Shown one piece after another: positions 53,043 through 62,303 of a DNA stretch of 64,000 bases. Each line of letters begins with the position of its first letter. Position 1 is the first letter of the stretch. The notes beneath the pieces are model-generated. The model was not told where the DNA came from. It ran no database searches and saw nothing but the letters and a program-made list of their open reading frames with translations. The translations under genes were made by a program, and so were the position numbers. Location of the stretch: positions 242,922 to 306,921 of the forward strand of contig NZ_OESG01000014.1 of the NCBI RefSeq assembly GCF_900240945.1. The letters run 5' to 3'. Source of the stretch: Mycobacterium sp. 3519A. GTDB lineage: Bacteria > Actinomycetota > Actinomycetes > Mycobacteriales > Mycobacteriaceae.

Positions 53043-53762
53043 TCACCCCGCCGGGCCGATCAGAAAGTCGTCGAACACCTTGTCATGCTCGACGGCGAAG
53101 GCCTCGTCGAATGTCGCGCTGGCACTGCTGATCAGGTAACGCTTTGCGGCTTCGAGCGCGGCCTGCGGGGCCTCGATGATCGACCGCGCCATCGCGAACG
53201 CCTCGCTGTGCAACTCGTCGGGTTCGGTCACGCGGGTGACCAGGCCGATGCGCAGCGCTTCTGCCGCGTCGATCCGCCGTCCCGTCAGGCACAGTTCGCG
53301 GGCATTGCCCAACCCGACGATCCACTGCAGCGGTGTGAACAGCGGCGCAGCGCCGAACTTGATCTCGGGATGCCCGAAAACCGCTGCGGTGGAAGCGATT
53401 CTGCAGTCGCAGAGCACGCTGAGGTCCATCCCGCCGCCCATCGCGGGCCCGTTGACCGCGGCCACCAGCGGCTTCGGGAAGTTCCACACCGCACGGTGAT
53501 ATCGACGGGAGCTGTCCTTGATCTGGGTGGCAAGCTCGCGTTGGCCGAACTCGTTGAGGTCGAAGCCCGCGCAGAAGGTCGGCCCCGACCCGGTCAGCAC
53601 CACCACACGCACGCCCGCGTCCGCGGCCCAGTCGTCGAGTTGCGCGGTGATCTCGTCACGCAACTTGATCGACAGCGCGTTGCGCCGCTCCGGCCGCGCC
53701 AGCGTCAGCGTCGCGACTCCGTCGTCGGCGACCCGCGTCTCGATGTCCCTACTCATCGACAT
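53043..53762 (-). CDS. Enoyl-CoA hydratase/isomerase family protein
   Basis: 239 residues, crotonase fold. Oxyanion-hole motifs CAGFDLNEFG and GPAMGGGMDLSVLCDCRIAS, and FGHPEIKFGAAP with one catalytic Glu. A second catalytic Glu at the usual crotonase position of the first motif is not evident, so it may be an isomerase or another crotonase activity. No good ribosome site is seen for either ATG at 53762 or 53756. Divergent from the YibE/F gene across about 40 bases. Confidence 0.85.
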   Translation of the reverse strand: MSMSRDIETRVADDGVATLTLARPERRNALSIKLRDEITAQLDDWAADAGVRVVVLTGSGPTFCAGFDLNEFGQRELATQIKDSSRRYHRAVWNFPKPLVAAVNGPAMGGGMDLSVLCDCRIASTAAVFGHPEIKFGAAPLFTPLQWIVGLGNARELCLTGRRIDAAEALRIGLVTRVTEPDELHSEAFAMARSIIEAPQAALEAAKRYLISSASATFDEAFAVEHDKVFDDFLIGPAG

Positions 53763-53803
53763 GTTGTAAATCACGCCCAGCCCCCGCGTCTACCCTGTTG
53801 CGC

Positions 53804-55063
53804 GTGACGCACTCGCACGCCCATTCGCACTCCATGGGCGGCCAGGCCCCCTTGGGGCCCACCGCCGCCAAAGTCGTGATCGGGGCACTGATCGCGATCG
53901 GCGTCGCGGTGCTCGCGGGCGCGGTCTGGCTGTGGCCCAGCCACGAGAAGGTCGACATCCCGCTGCCGTTCCAGAACGCCGCGGGCGGATCGGTCACCAC
54001 CGAGGCCGGACATGTGCTGTCCAGCAAGGTGGCGTCATGCGGCAGCCCGTCGAACGGCGCCGTGCTGACCGCCGACCCGGCGCCGGGGCCGGAGGGCGGC
54101 GGCCCGTGTGTGCAGTCATTGATCAGCATCGACTCCGGCCCCAACAAGGGCGCCAACACAATGCTCGAGTTCAGTCAGGGACCCGGCCAGCCGCACCTCG
54201 CCGCAGGCGACCACGTCCGGATCAGCCGTCAGGTCGATGCCGGCGGCGCGACCAGTTACGCGTTCTACGACTACGAGCGGACGTGGCCGCTGATCGCGTT
54301 GGCGGCAGTGTTCGCGGTCGTCATCGTCGCGGTGGCGGGTTGGCGCGGGCTGCGCGCGATGATCGGCATCGTCGTCGCGTTCGTGGTGCTGGTGGTCTTC
54401 CTGCTGCCCGCCCTGCGCGACGGCGCGTCGGCGATTCCGGTCGCCCTCGTCGCATCGGCAGCCATCCTGTACGCGGTGATCTATCTGGCTCACGGGGTGA
54501 GCCTGCGCACCAGCGCGGCACTGCTCGGTACCTTGACCGCGCTGCTGCTCGCCGCCCTGTTGTCGTGGGGCGCAATCGAATTGGCGCATCTGACCGGCCT
54601 GTCCGAGGATCAGAACAACGAGGTCGCCGCGTATATGGGCAACGTGTCGATCACAGGGTTGCTGTTGGCCGGGTTCATCATCGGCTCGCTCGGTGTGCTC
54701 AACGACGTCACGGTTACCCAGGCGTCGACCGTGTTCGAGTTGGCCGAGACCGGGGTCAGTCGCAGGGCGATCTTCCTCGGTGCCATGCGGGTGGGCCGCG
54801 ACCACATCGCCAGCACCGTCTACACACTGGTGCTGGCCTATGCGGGTAGCGCGCTGCCGCTGCTGCTGTTGTTCAGCGTGGCCAACCGGTCGCTCGGCGA
54901 CGTGTTGACCAGTGAGAGCGTGGCCATCGAGGTCGCCCGTTCGGCGGTCGGCGGTATCGCGTTGGCGTTGTCGGTGCCGTTGACGACGGCGATCGCCGCC
55001 GTGCTCGCTACCCCGGAGGCCGCTCGAGCAACTCCAGCAGGTAGGCGCCGTAGCCGGACTTGA
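53804..55063 (+). CDS. YibE/F-family integral membrane protein
   Basis: 419 residues. His-rich cytoplasmic start ([12 protein letters not shown]), one membrane span ([21 protein letters not shown]), an outer domain of about 110 residues with two Cys, then seven or more spans ([20 protein letters not shown] onward) containing [19 protein letters not shown], the conserved YibE/F core. Proposed transporters; substrate unknown, although the His-rich start may hint at metal. Start is GTG 53804. The 3' end overlaps the convergent rmlA by 56 bases. Confidence 0.85.
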   Translation: MTHSHAHSHSMGGQAPLGPTAAKVVIGALIAIGVAVLAGAVWLWPSHEKVDIPLPFQNAAGGSVTTEAGHVLSSKVASCGSPSNGAVLTADPAPGPEGGGPCVQSLISIDSGPNKGANTMLEFSQGPGQPHLAAGDHVRISRQVDAGGATSYAFYDYERTWPLIALAAVFAVVIVAVAGWRGLRAMIGIVVAFVVLVVFLLPALRDGASAIPVALVASAAILYAVIYLAHGVSLRTSAALLGTLTALLLAALLSWGAIELAHLTGLSEDQNNEVAAYMGNVSITGLLLAGFIIGSLGVLNDVTVTQASTVFELAETGVSRRAIFLGAMRVGRDHIASTVYTLVLAYAGSALPLLLLFSVANRSLGDVLTSESVAIEVARSAVGGIALALSVPLTTAIAAVLATPEAARATPAGRRRSRT

Positions 55064-55880
55064 GCAGGGTGCGCGCGCGGGCGGCCAGTTGGTCGTCGTC
55101 GATGAAGCCGACGCGCCATGCCACCTCTTCGGGCACGCTGATCTTGAGCCCCTGCCTGCGTTCGATGGTGCGGACGTAGTCGCCCGCGTCCAGCAGTGAG
55201 TCGAACGTGCCGGTGTCCAGCCACGCGGTGCCGCGGGCCAGCACCTCGACCTTCAGCCTGCCCTGGTTCAGATACGTCTGGTTGACCTCGGTGATCTCGT
55301 ATTCGCCTCGCGCAGAGGGTTTCAGCGAACGCGCGATCTCGATGACGTCGTTGTCGTAGAAGTACAATCCCGGCACCGCGTAGTTCGACTTCGGGGTGGC
55401 CGGCTTCTCCTCGATGGACAGCGCCGTCCCGTCCGCCGAGAATTCGACGACGCCGTAGGCCGTCGGGTTGGCCACCCAGTAGGCGAAAATCGCTCCGCCA
55501 CTGATGGTTTGGAAGCGGTGCAGACTGGTACCCAGACCTGGGCCGTAGAAGATGTTGTCGCCCAACACCAATCCCACCGGGCCGTTGCCGATGTGGTCCG
55601 CGCCGATCACGAACGCCTGCGCCAGACCGTCGGGTTTCGGCTGCACCGCGTAGCTGATGTTGATCCCGAAATCCGAACCGTCGCCCAGTAATCGCTGGAA
55701 CGCCTCCGCGTCCTCGGGTGTGGTGATGACCAGGATGTCGCGGATGCCCGCCATCATCAGCGTCGACAGCGGGTAGTAGATCATCGGCTTGTCGTACACG
55801 GGCATCAACTGTTTCGACGCACCCTTGGTGATCGGATACAGCCGGGTGCCCGATCCGCCGGCAAGGATGATCCCGCGCAT
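55008..55880 (-). CDS. rmlA: Glucose-1-phosphate thymidylyltransferase
   Basis: 290 residues, full length. Nucleotide-binding [17 protein letters not shown], then [35 protein letters not shown] and [10 protein letters not shown], all classic RmlA blocks. It joins dTTP and glucose-1-phosphate to dTDP-glucose, the first step to dTDP-rhamnose for the arabinogalactan linker. The gene starts inside the stop of the NTF2-like gene (TGATG) and so is coupled to the P450 operon. The other rml genes are not in the window. Confidence 0.96.
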   Translation of the reverse strand: MRGIILAGGSGTRLYPITKGASKQLMPVYDKPMIYYPLSTLMMAGIRDILVITTPEDAEAFQRLLGDGSDFGINISYAVQPKPDGLAQAFVIGADHIGNGPVGLVLGDNIFYGPGLGTSLHRFQTISGGAIFAYWVANPTAYGVVEFSADGTALSIEEKPATPKSNYAVPGLYFYDNDVIEIARSLKPSARGEYEITEVNQTYLNQGRLKVEVLARGTAWLDTGTFDSLLDAGDYVRTIERRQGLKISVPEEVAWRVGFIDDDQLAARARTLLKSGYGAYLLELLERPPG

Positions 55881-56227
55881 CAGCCTGCGAGATCCTTTTC
55901 GGTCAACTCGGTCGCGGCGAGCGCGCTGGCCAGGTCGGGGTGCCGGAAGACCGAGGTGACATGGTCGTGCACCACCCGGAAGGCCACGCCTGCGCCGTCC
56001 TGCTCCTCGGCGACCACCACGCCGTCGCGCACATACATCCGGCCAGGGTCGGCGGCGGTCACGGACAACGACTGCGCCCACTGGATCAACGCCTCATGGC
56101 CCTGGCCCGCGCCGTTGGCGTCACCGAATTCGATGTCGTCGCTGGACACCTGCGCCAGGGTGTCGTAATCCTGCTCGTTGAGCGCGTCATGCCAGGCGAG
56201 GACGGTGGCGATCTCCGATGTGGTCAT
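55880..56227 (-). CDS. SnoaL/NTF2-like protein
   Basis: 115 residues, start [20 protein letters not shown], with [20 protein letters not shown] and a C-terminal [17 protein letters not shown]. The helix-helix-sheet pattern is that of SnoaL-like cone-fold proteins, which may be small isomerases or binding proteins. Corresponds to Rv0333 next to rmlA. Overlaps the rmlA start by one base. Function unknown. Confidence 0.78.
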   Translation of the reverse strand: MTTSEIATVLAWHDALNEQDYDTLAQVSSDDIEFGDANGAGQGHEALIQWAQSLSVTAADPGRMYVRDGVVVAEEQDGAGVAFRVVHDHVTSVFRHPDLASALAATELTEKDLAG

Positions 56228-56246
56228 GTCGAGAACGTACGCCTTC

Positions 56247-56999
56247 CTAGAACGGTGTGTGCTCCAGCCAGCCGTCCCAGACGGCGGCGTCGCCGAACAC
56301 CTCGATTCCGCTGTCGGCGGCGGTGCGCCTGCGCACGATGGCCAGCAACAGATCCTTGGCCGCCCCGCGCAGTGCGGCGTCGCCCTTGCCGTGTTCGTGC
56401 GACCAGGTGATGCCGTCCTCGGCGTCACTGGTGATGGTCCACTCCCCGCTGGGGCCCAGCCCGTCGTCGGTCGCGTGCAGGTGCAGCGTCTGCCCGAGGG
56501 CGAGGGGCAACGCGCGCGGTCTTGCTTCGACGCTGACCCGCTCGATCCATTCGCTGATCGCGTCGGCGGCCACCTCAGCGGGCAGGTCGTAATCCACCCC
56601 CAACGCCATTGCGGCGTCGGCGCGGTGCACGGTGGCCTCGTGCAGTCGCCGACGGATCCACCAGCCGCACGGACGTAGGCCCAGAAACGTCCACACCCGG
56701 GTCTCTGGTCCGACGCGGTCCACCGCGTCGATGACCAGGTCCGCGCTCGCGTTCAGCCAGTCGATCGCGCCGTCGATGTCGTCGGGTGGTTTGCCGTCGC
56801 GGACATCACGCGGGTCCAACGGTTCGGATCTGCGGTCGGCGATGATCTGTGCAGCCCAACGGTTTCCGCGTCCGACGTGGCGGAACAGCTGTTTGATCGT
56901 CCAGTCGGGGCAGGTCGGTACGGGCGTCGACGGGTCCGCTCCACGGATGAGCTCGCCGAAGTCCCGGGTCTGATCGCGCAGCGCCGCTCGAAAATCCAC
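56247..56999 (-). CDS. Maleylpyruvate isomerase-family mycothiol-dependent enzyme, Rv0332-like
   Basis: 250 residues, GTG start one base after the P450 stop. TCPDWTIKQLFRHVGRGNRW supplies the first His ligand and LHEATVHRADAAMA the His-rich metal motif of the MDMPI N-terminal domain; the C-terminal domain (LPLALGQTLHLHATDDG) is the usual partner. Likely uses mycothiol and a divalent metal. Its tight link to the P450 suggests it acts on the product of that enzyme or removes a toxic intermediate; inference. Confidence 0.85.
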   Translation of the reverse strand: MDFRAALRDQTRDFGELIRGADPSTPVPTCPDWTIKQLFRHVGRGNRWAAQIIADRRSEPLDPRDVRDGKPPDDIDGAIDWLNASADLVIDAVDRVGPETRVWTFLGLRPCGWWIRRRLHEATVHRADAAMALGVDYDLPAEVAADAISEWIERVSVEARPRALPLALGQTLHLHATDDGLGPSGEWTITSDAEDGITWSHEHGKGDAALRGAAKDLLLAIVRRRTAADSGIEVFGDAAVWDGWLEHTPF

Positions 57000-57000
57000 G

Positions 57001-58326
57001 CTACGAACCTACAGCGGTGCGCGCCCTTCCAAGTGTGATCGGTAGGGATGCCCATCCCCGCAACACCCGGGTGTCGCGACGGCTGCCGTTGCCGGCAAGT
57101 CGCGCATCCGGGAAGCGCTCGAAGAACGTGCGCAGCCCGACCTGGCCTTCCTGGCGGGCCAACGCGGCGCCGAGGCAGAAGTGCCTGCCGCCGGAGAACG
57201 ACAGATGCTTGCCCGCGTTCTCGCGTTCGACGTCGAAGCGGTGCGGATCGGCGAACACCTTCGGATCGCGGTTGGCGCCTGCCAGGTAGATGATGATGCC
57301 CTCGCCGGCGCGGACCACCGCGCCGGGCAGTTCGGTGTCGACGGCCGCCACCCTGGCCGTCATCTGGACCGGCGACTCCAGGCGCAGAATCTCCTCGACC
57401 GCGGTGGGCCACAACTCCGGCTGCGCCTGCAGCTTCTCCAGTTGCTCGGGCGCGTCGAGCAGCATCCGAATTCCGTTGCCCAGCAAGTTCACTGTGGTTT
57501 CGAAGCCGGCCGCCAGCACGAGGCCTGCGGTGGCCAGCAGCTCATCGTTGCTCAGCCGCGCGCCTTCGGCGCTGTTTGCCGACGCCTGGATCAGCTGGCT
57601 CATCAGGTCGTCACCGGGGTTGCGCCGCAAATGATCCAGATGATCGGACAGCCAGTTGTTGAAGCCCTCGATGCCGCGGTACACCTGGCGGTACTGCTGC
57701 CAACTGACCCCCATGTCGAGGCTCGGTGCGCCGAGCTCACCGAATTCCAGAATGCGTGGCCGCGCCTCGTCGGGCACGCCGAGGATGTCGCCGATCACGG
57801 TGACGGGCAACTGGGAGCAATACCGGTCGACGATGTCCACGGTGCCCCCATCGTCGATCAGTTCGTCGAGCAACCGATCCGCGGTGGCCTGCACCCGATC
57901 CCGCAGCGCCGCAACGGCTCTGGTGGTGAACACCGACGACACCAGTTTGCGGTACCGGGTGTGGTCGGGCGGTTCGACCGACAGCATCGACGGCGGCTCC
58001 ACCGGATGTAGCAGCCCCGGATCGGTGTGCCGGACCACCCACTGCAGCGGTTTGGGCAGGGTGGACCCGAATGCGATGACACGGAAGTCGTCGGAGCGCA
58101 GCAGGTCGTTGGCGATCTTGTGGTCGACGGTCATGTACATCAGCCGGCACTTGACGATCGGCCCCATGCCGCGCAGTTCGTCGATGAACGGGACGGGGTT
58201 GCGGCGCAACTGGCGATCGGAGATGAGCCGGCCCTGCGGGTCGCCGCGACGGGCGAGCCTCCGCGAGGTGGCACGGACGACGCCGTGCATGGCAAGCCAG
58301 CGGATGCGGTGCTTGATGACGCCCAT
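57001..58326 (-). CDS. Cytochrome P450
   Basis: 441 residues. Haem-binding FSGGRHFCLGAALAR with Cys384, I-helix AAGFETT, K-helix EEILRLESP. Soluble bacterial class. The ATG at 58326 follows a good CTCC complement (GGAGG) and begins MGVIKHRIRWLAMHG. The promoter gap carries two ACCGAA-N6-TTCGGT operators shared with the divergent TetR gene. First gene of the operon P450-Rv0332-like-NTF2-rmlA. Position matches Rv0327c/Rv0328, but I could not decide the CYP family. Substrate unknown; lipid or steroid is plausible. Confidence 0.9.
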   Translation of the reverse strand: MGVIKHRIRWLAMHGVVRATSRRLARRGDPQGRLISDRQLRRNPVPFIDELRGMGPIVKCRLMYMTVDHKIANDLLRSDDFRVIAFGSTLPKPLQWVVRHTDPGLLHPVEPPSMLSVEPPDHTRYRKLVSSVFTTRAVAALRDRVQATADRLLDELIDDGGTVDIVDRYCSQLPVTVIGDILGVPDEARPRILEFGELGAPSLDMGVSWQQYRQVYRGIEGFNNWLSDHLDHLRRNPGDDLMSQLIQASANSAEGARLSNDELLATAGLVLAAGFETTVNLLGNGIRMLLDAPEQLEKLQAQPELWPTAVEEILRLESPVQMTARVAAVDTELPGAVVRAGEGIIIYLAGANRDPKVFADPHRFDVERENAGKHLSFSGGRHFCLGAALARQEGQVGLRTFFERFPDARLAGNGSRRDTRVLRGWASLPITLGRARTAVGS

Positions 58327-58337
58327 GCGACTCCTCC

Positions 58338-58391
58338 AACCGAATTGTGGTTCGGTTATGTTCTGCGAGCTTACCGAATTACAATTCGGTA
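58338..58391. promoter_or_regulatory. Two TetR operators between the P450 and TetR genes
   Basis: Two copies of ACCGAA-N6-TTCGGT. The first extends to AACCGAA-N6-TTCGGTT (58338-58357), 12 bases before the P450 start. The second is a 9-2-9 perfect palindrome, TACCGAATT-AC-AATTCGGTA (58372-58391), ending on the first base of the TetR ATG. Binding would shut off both genes. Confidence 0.8.
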
Positions 58392-59011
58392 TGGCAAGGA
58401 CGCGGATTCCGGCGGCACAGCGACGGGCCCGCATCCTCGATGCGGCGGTCGAGACCTTCGCCGAGCACGGTTTCGCCGAGGCGAAGATGCAGGACATCGC
58501 CGCCCGCGCGGGCGTGGTGCCGTCGGTGCTCTACGACCATTTCGGCTCCAAACGCGAACTGCACATCACGCTGCTCGAACAGCACGCCGAGCAGATCAGG
58601 AACCGCTCGCTGCGGCACGTCGAGGGCGCGTCGGCGCAGCAGTTGGTCCGGGCGAGCATCGAAAGCTACTTCGAATCCGTCGAGCACGACCCGTTCATGT
58701 GGCGGTTTTTGCACCGCGATCCGCCCGCCGATCCGGAGGTCGCCGCGGTCTGTCAGGAGATCGCCGACCGGGGCACCGCGGCCATCGCCGATCTGATCCG
58801 ATTCGGGGCGGCGGACGCGAAGTCGGTGAAGGGGATCACCGTCGACGACGCGGCCTGGATCCTGGCCCGCGCCACGCAGTCGGCGTGTTCAGGGGTGGCC
58901 ACCTGGTGGTACGAGAACCGCGACGTGCCTCGCGAGCGGGTCGTCGAACTCGTCTACATGCTGCTGTGGCAGGGCTTCGACGGCATGCTCAAACAGGCGT
59001 CGGCAGGCTGA
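58391..59011 (+). CDS. TetR-family regulator of the P450 operon
   Basis: 206 residues. DNA-binding domain about 9-55 (RRARILDAAVETFAEHGFAE, then VVPSVLYDHFGSKRELHI), ligand domain behind. Corresponds to Rv0328. Its ATG lies inside the second operator, so it is autoregulated and probably leaderless or nearly so. The 3' end overlaps the convergent udgA by 23 bases. Ligand unknown, possibly the P450 substrate. Confidence 0.9.
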   Translation: MARTRIPAAQRRARILDAAVETFAEHGFAEAKMQDIAARAGVVPSVLYDHFGSKRELHITLLEQHAEQIRNRSLRHVEGASAQQLVRASIESYFESVEHDPFMWRFLHRDPPADPEVAAVCQEIADRGTAAIADLIRFGAADAKSVKGITVDDAAWILARATQSACSGVATWWYENRDVPRERVVELVYMLLWQGFDGMLKQASAG

Positions 59012-60329
59012 CGCTCCTGCCGAGGCAGTAGATCCGCCATCCCGCGTTGGCCCACTGTCCGGTGTCGAGGCAATTGCGGCCGTCCACAATGACTTTCGCG
59101 CGTACGGTGCCGGCCAGTGCGGCGGGGTCGAGTTCGACGAACTCGCGCCATTCGGTGAGCACCAACACGGCGTCGGCGCGGTCCGCGGCCTCGACCACCG
59201 ACGTCGAGTAGTTCAGCGTCGGGAACAGCCGCTGCGAGTTCTCGATCGCCTTGGGGTCGTAGACGTTGACCGTGGCGCCGTTGAGTTGCAGCATGCCCGC
59301 GACGTTGAGCGCGGGCGAGTCACGGACGTCGTCGGACTCCGGCTTGAACGCGGCGCCGAGCACCGCGATGTTGGCGCCAAGCAGCGACCCGCCGCACGCC
59401 TTGGTCGCCAACTCCACCATCCTGGTGCGGCGCCGCATGTTGATGCTGTCGACCTCGCGCAGGAACGTCAGCGCATGGTTGGCGCCCAGTTCACCGGCGC
59501 GGGCCATGAACGCGCGGATGTCCTTGGGCAGGCAGCCGCCGCCGAATCCGAGGCCCGCGTTGAGGAATCGACGCCCGATGCGGGGGTCGTAGCCCAGCGC
59601 GTCGGCAAGCAGGGTGACGTCGGCGTCGACGGCTTCGCACACCTCGGAGATCGCGTTGATGAACGAGATCTTCGTCGCGAGAAACGCGTTGGCCGACACC
59701 TTGACCAGTTCGGCGGTCTGCAAATCGGTGACCAGCAACGGCGCGCCGTCGGCCAGCAGCGGGGCGTACAGTTCGCGGATCGCGTCCTCGGCGTGGGTCG
59801 AATCACGTTGCACGCCAAGCACAATGCGGTCCGGATGCAGTGTGTCGTAGACGGCGAAGCCCTCACGCAGGAACTCGGGATTCCAGGCGATCTCGACGTC
59901 GACCCCCGCAGGGGCAAGCTCGCGTGCGCGGTGCGAGAGGTCGGCGGCGGTGCCGACGGGCACCGTCGACTTGCCGACGATCACCACGGACCTGCGCAGC
60001 CGCGGCACCAGCGCGTCGATGACGGCGTGCACGTGGCGCAGATCGGCGCCGTATTCGCCCTTCTTCTGCGGTGTTCCGACGCCGAGGAAATGCACGTCGG
60101 CGAAGTCCGCCGCCTCGTCGTAGTCGGTGGTGAACCGCAGCCGGCCCGCAGCGATGTTGTCGCTCAACACCTTCCGCAGACCAGGCTCGTAGAACGGGAT
60201 GTCGCCGGAGGACAACTTGGCGACCTTGCCTGCGTCGATGTCGACACCGATCACGTCGTGGCCGAGTTCGGCCATGCCGGCGGCGTGTGTCGCGCCGAGA
60301 TAGCCCGTGCCGAATACGGTGCATCGCAT
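58989..60329 (-). CDS. udgA: UDP-glucose 6-dehydrogenase
   Basis: 446 residues. N-terminal Rossmann motif FGTGYLGATHAAGMAELGHD, EIAWNPEFLREG, and the catalytic Cys266 in GFGGGCLPKD; C-terminal UDP-binding domain with LGAAFKPESDDVRDSP. Oxidises UDP-glucose to UDP-glucuronate with two NAD+. Corresponds to Rv0322. The use of glucuronate in this organism (glycolipids or polysaccharide) is not shown by neighbours. Confidence 0.93.
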   Translation of the reverse strand: MRCTVFGTGYLGATHAAGMAELGHDVIGVDIDAGKVAKLSSGDIPFYEPGLRKVLSDNIAAGRLRFTTDYDEAADFADVHFLGVGTPQKKGEYGADLRHVHAVIDALVPRLRRSVVIVGKSTVPVGTAADLSHRARELAPAGVDVEIAWNPEFLREGFAVYDTLHPDRIVLGVQRDSTHAEDAIRELYAPLLADGAPLLVTDLQTAELVKVSANAFLATKISFINAISEVCEAVDADVTLLADALGYDPRIGRRFLNAGLGFGGGCLPKDIRAFMARAGELGANHALTFLREVDSINMRRRTRMVELATKACGGSLLGANIAVLGAAFKPESDDVRDSPALNVAGMLQLNGATVNVYDPKAIENSQRLFPTLNYSTSVVEAADRADAVLVLTEWREFVELDPAALAGTVRAKVIVDGRNCLDTGQWANAGWRIYCLGRSVSLPTPV

Positions 60330-60416
60330 ACTGCTTCTATATGCAGCCGCGATGAGCTAACCGCTACGTGAACCCAAGCGTCAGACCAACGCTGGGTTAC
60401 CAGTGGTGTTCGACGG

Positions 60417-60960
60417 TCAGCCGCGGCAGAAGATCAGGAAGCAGCTGGGTCCGCGACCGCCGTGACCGCCGCCGGAGCCCGGGTATCCGCCGCCGGGGTA
60501 TCCGCCACCGTTGCCGGGGTAATTGCCTCCGCCACCGGGGCCCGGGTAGTCGCCTCCGTGCCCGGGTGACTGCGGATAGTCCGGCTCGTCGTGCTGCCAC
60601 GGCGGACTCCACGGCGGTTTGGGCCGTGGGTAGTACGCGGGCGGCGGGATGTACGGGTTGTAGATGGGCGGGTTGTACACCGGCGGCGGGATGTACGGAA
60701 CCGGCGCGGGCGCCACAGGAGGCGGCGCGGGCGGCGCCTCGGGAGCGGGCGGCGGTGCGGCCGGTGCGGGCGGCGGCGCCTGCGGGGCGGGCGCCTGCTC
60801 GACGAACACCTGACGCGGCGCCTGCTTGGGCGCGGGCGCTTCCTGCACGGCGACCGGCACCGGCGGCTTGATGGTCTCGGCCGCGGGCGGGGGTGCCGGC
60901 GGCGCGATGGGCTGTTGTGCCTCCTGCACCGGGGCCGGTGCGGCGGCGGGGGGCGCCCCT
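60417..60960 (-). pseudogene. Frame-displaced Pro/Gly-rich C-terminus of the DUF7159 protein
   Basis: In a different frame from the N-terminal part, codons from about 60960 to the stop at 60417 read a Pro/Ala-rich tail (APAPVQEAQQPIAPP, then YIPPPVYNPPIYNPYIPPP) and a Gly/Tyr/Pro end (NYPGNGGGYPGGGYPG) closing with SCFLIFCRG. This composition is what Rv0312-like proteins carry after the membrane span, while the N-terminal frame turns Arg-rich here. The shift is explained by a 152-base imperfect duplication. Confidence 0.6.
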
Positions 60961-62089
60961 GGGGGGCGCGCGGGCTGTCGGCCCGGGGTCGGGTGCCGGT
61001 CCAACCGCGGGCCGGCGTCCCTGGGCCACGGCAGTAGCACCTCTCCCACCTCCGGCCTCTCCGATCAGGGCGCGCCTGCACCGGGGCCGGTGCGGCGGGC
61101 GGGGCCACCTTGGTGGGCGCGATGGCGTTCGGCCCGGGATCGGGTCGCTGGTCAACCGTCGGCCGGATGCTCACGGCCAGCGAAATAACAAGTGCCACAA
61201 CGCCGATCACGAAGATCGAGGTCAGCGCGCTGCCGACGAGCAGGAATGGCTTACGTCCCTCTTCGGGAGCTACTTCCTCGAGGTCGGTCCGCGCGTCGGC
61301 ATCGAGGGGTGCCATCTGGGTCTCGGCCGCGGCGAGCGCGGTGTACGCATTGCCTGCGGTGGTGCCGTCGGGGTCTTGCGAGTAGGCAAGGCCGACGGTG
61401 GAGGCTTCGAGAGCGGGCGCGTGCGCAGAGGCCAGCGCCGCGCCGCGGGCCAACGCGACGTCGGCGTCGTCAGGCGCGCTGACGGGGATGCTGACGAGGT
61501 GCTCGAGATGCGCCTTCACGGCGCTGACGTCGACGCCGGAGCCGACGACGAACATGCCTTGCGGCGGCGAGTCCTGCGCGTCGACGGCGGCGGCCATGTC
61601 CGCGAGCACGGCCATCGCGTCACCGCTGTGCAGCGAGCGACTCAGCACCTTGACGATCGAACCGTCCTCGGTCTGCACCACCGACAGGGTGGCGGTGTCG
61701 CGATCGATGAACAGCAGCGCGGTGGTGGCGTATCCGACGGCGCGTCCCACCGCTTGGGCGAGGGCCCCGGCGGCGTGGCCGTCGGAGACCAGCATCACGT
61801 CGTCGATGCCGCGGGCGGCCAGTGTGTCGCGCAGTGTGGACGCCTCGGCGTGGTCGCTCCACGTGACGCCGATCGACTTGAGATGATGACCGCCTGCGGC
61901 GGCGCTCTCCTTGGTGCCGAGGATGGCCTCGACGACCTGTTCTGCCGCGTTGGCAGACGTTGCTGAGCCGTCGACAGCAGCCACGTCGAAAGCGTCGTGA
62001 TCGACGATCGCGCCGTCGGCCTTCTCGCCCTCAACCAGCACCATGCGGACCGTCGTAGGTGTCATTGACACACCTAATACGATGTCCAC
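60434..62089 (-). CDS. DUF7159/Rv0312-like membrane protein, frame-disrupted after the membrane span
   Basis: The open frame of 551 codons begins MDIVLGVSMTPTTVRMVLVE (GTG at 62089 with GGAGGG upstream). Residues 1-260 form a cytoplasmic domain with actin-like flavour (LLFIDRDTATLSVVQTEDGS, FVVGSGVDVSAVKAHL). One membrane span follows (LVGSALTSIFVIGVVALVIS). After PNAIAPTKVAPPAAPAPVQ at about residue 340 the frame becomes Arg-rich and unlike the family, because the true Pro-rich tail continues in another frame (stop 60417). Either the gene is broken or the assembly has an error in G-runs near 60950. Layout resembles the Hsp70-like ini proteins: cytoplasmic domain, one span, disordered outer tail. 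Confidence 0.65.
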   Translation of the reverse strand: MDIVLGVSMTPTTVRMVLVEGEKADGAIVDHDAFDVAAVDGSATSANAAEQVVEAILGTKESAAAGGHHLKSIGVTWSDHAEASTLRDTLAARGIDDVMLVSDGHAAGALAQAVGRAVGYATTALLFIDRDTATLSVVQTEDGSIVKVLSRSLHSGDAMAVLADMAAAVDAQDSPPQGMFVVGSGVDVSAVKAHLEHLVSIPVSAPDDADVALARGAALASAHAPALEASTVGLAYSQDPDGTTAGNAYTALAAAETQMAPLDADARTDLEEVAPEEGRKPFLLVGSALTSIFVIGVVALVISLAVSIRPTVDQRPDPGPNAIAPTKVAPPAAPAPVQARPDRRGRRWERCYCRGPGTPARGWTGTRPRADSPRAPQGRPPPPHRPRCRRHNSPSRRRHPRPRPRPSSRRCRSPCRKRPRPSRRRVRCSSSRRPPRRRRRPHRPHRRPLPRRRPRRLLWRPRRFRTSRRRCTTRPSTTRTSRRPRTTHGPNRRGVRRGSTTSRTIRSHPGTEATTRAPVAEAITPATVADTPAADTRAPAAVTAVADPAAS

Positions 62090-62303
62090 TGACCCTCCAA
62101 AAGTGTTTGCTACGCTATCTAGATTTCCGTTCAGGCCTCACCAAATACGAGCCGACGACCCGATGATTCATCGTCGCAGCCAGCCTGGCCGTTACATCCC
62201 GCGGCGTTAGCTGAGAAGCGGTCACCTGCGCCGGTAATAAAACCCTACTCGGGTCAACGACAACGGGCGTCGGCCCGTTCAAATTCCGCTGCGAAGAGAC
62301 GCG

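Noticed and set aside
60397..61155. Minus-strand frame of 252 codons as a separate gene
   Set aside because: It is the third frame across the DUF7159 tail; Arg/Pro-rich with no start signal. Only a short part may reflect the duplicated segment.
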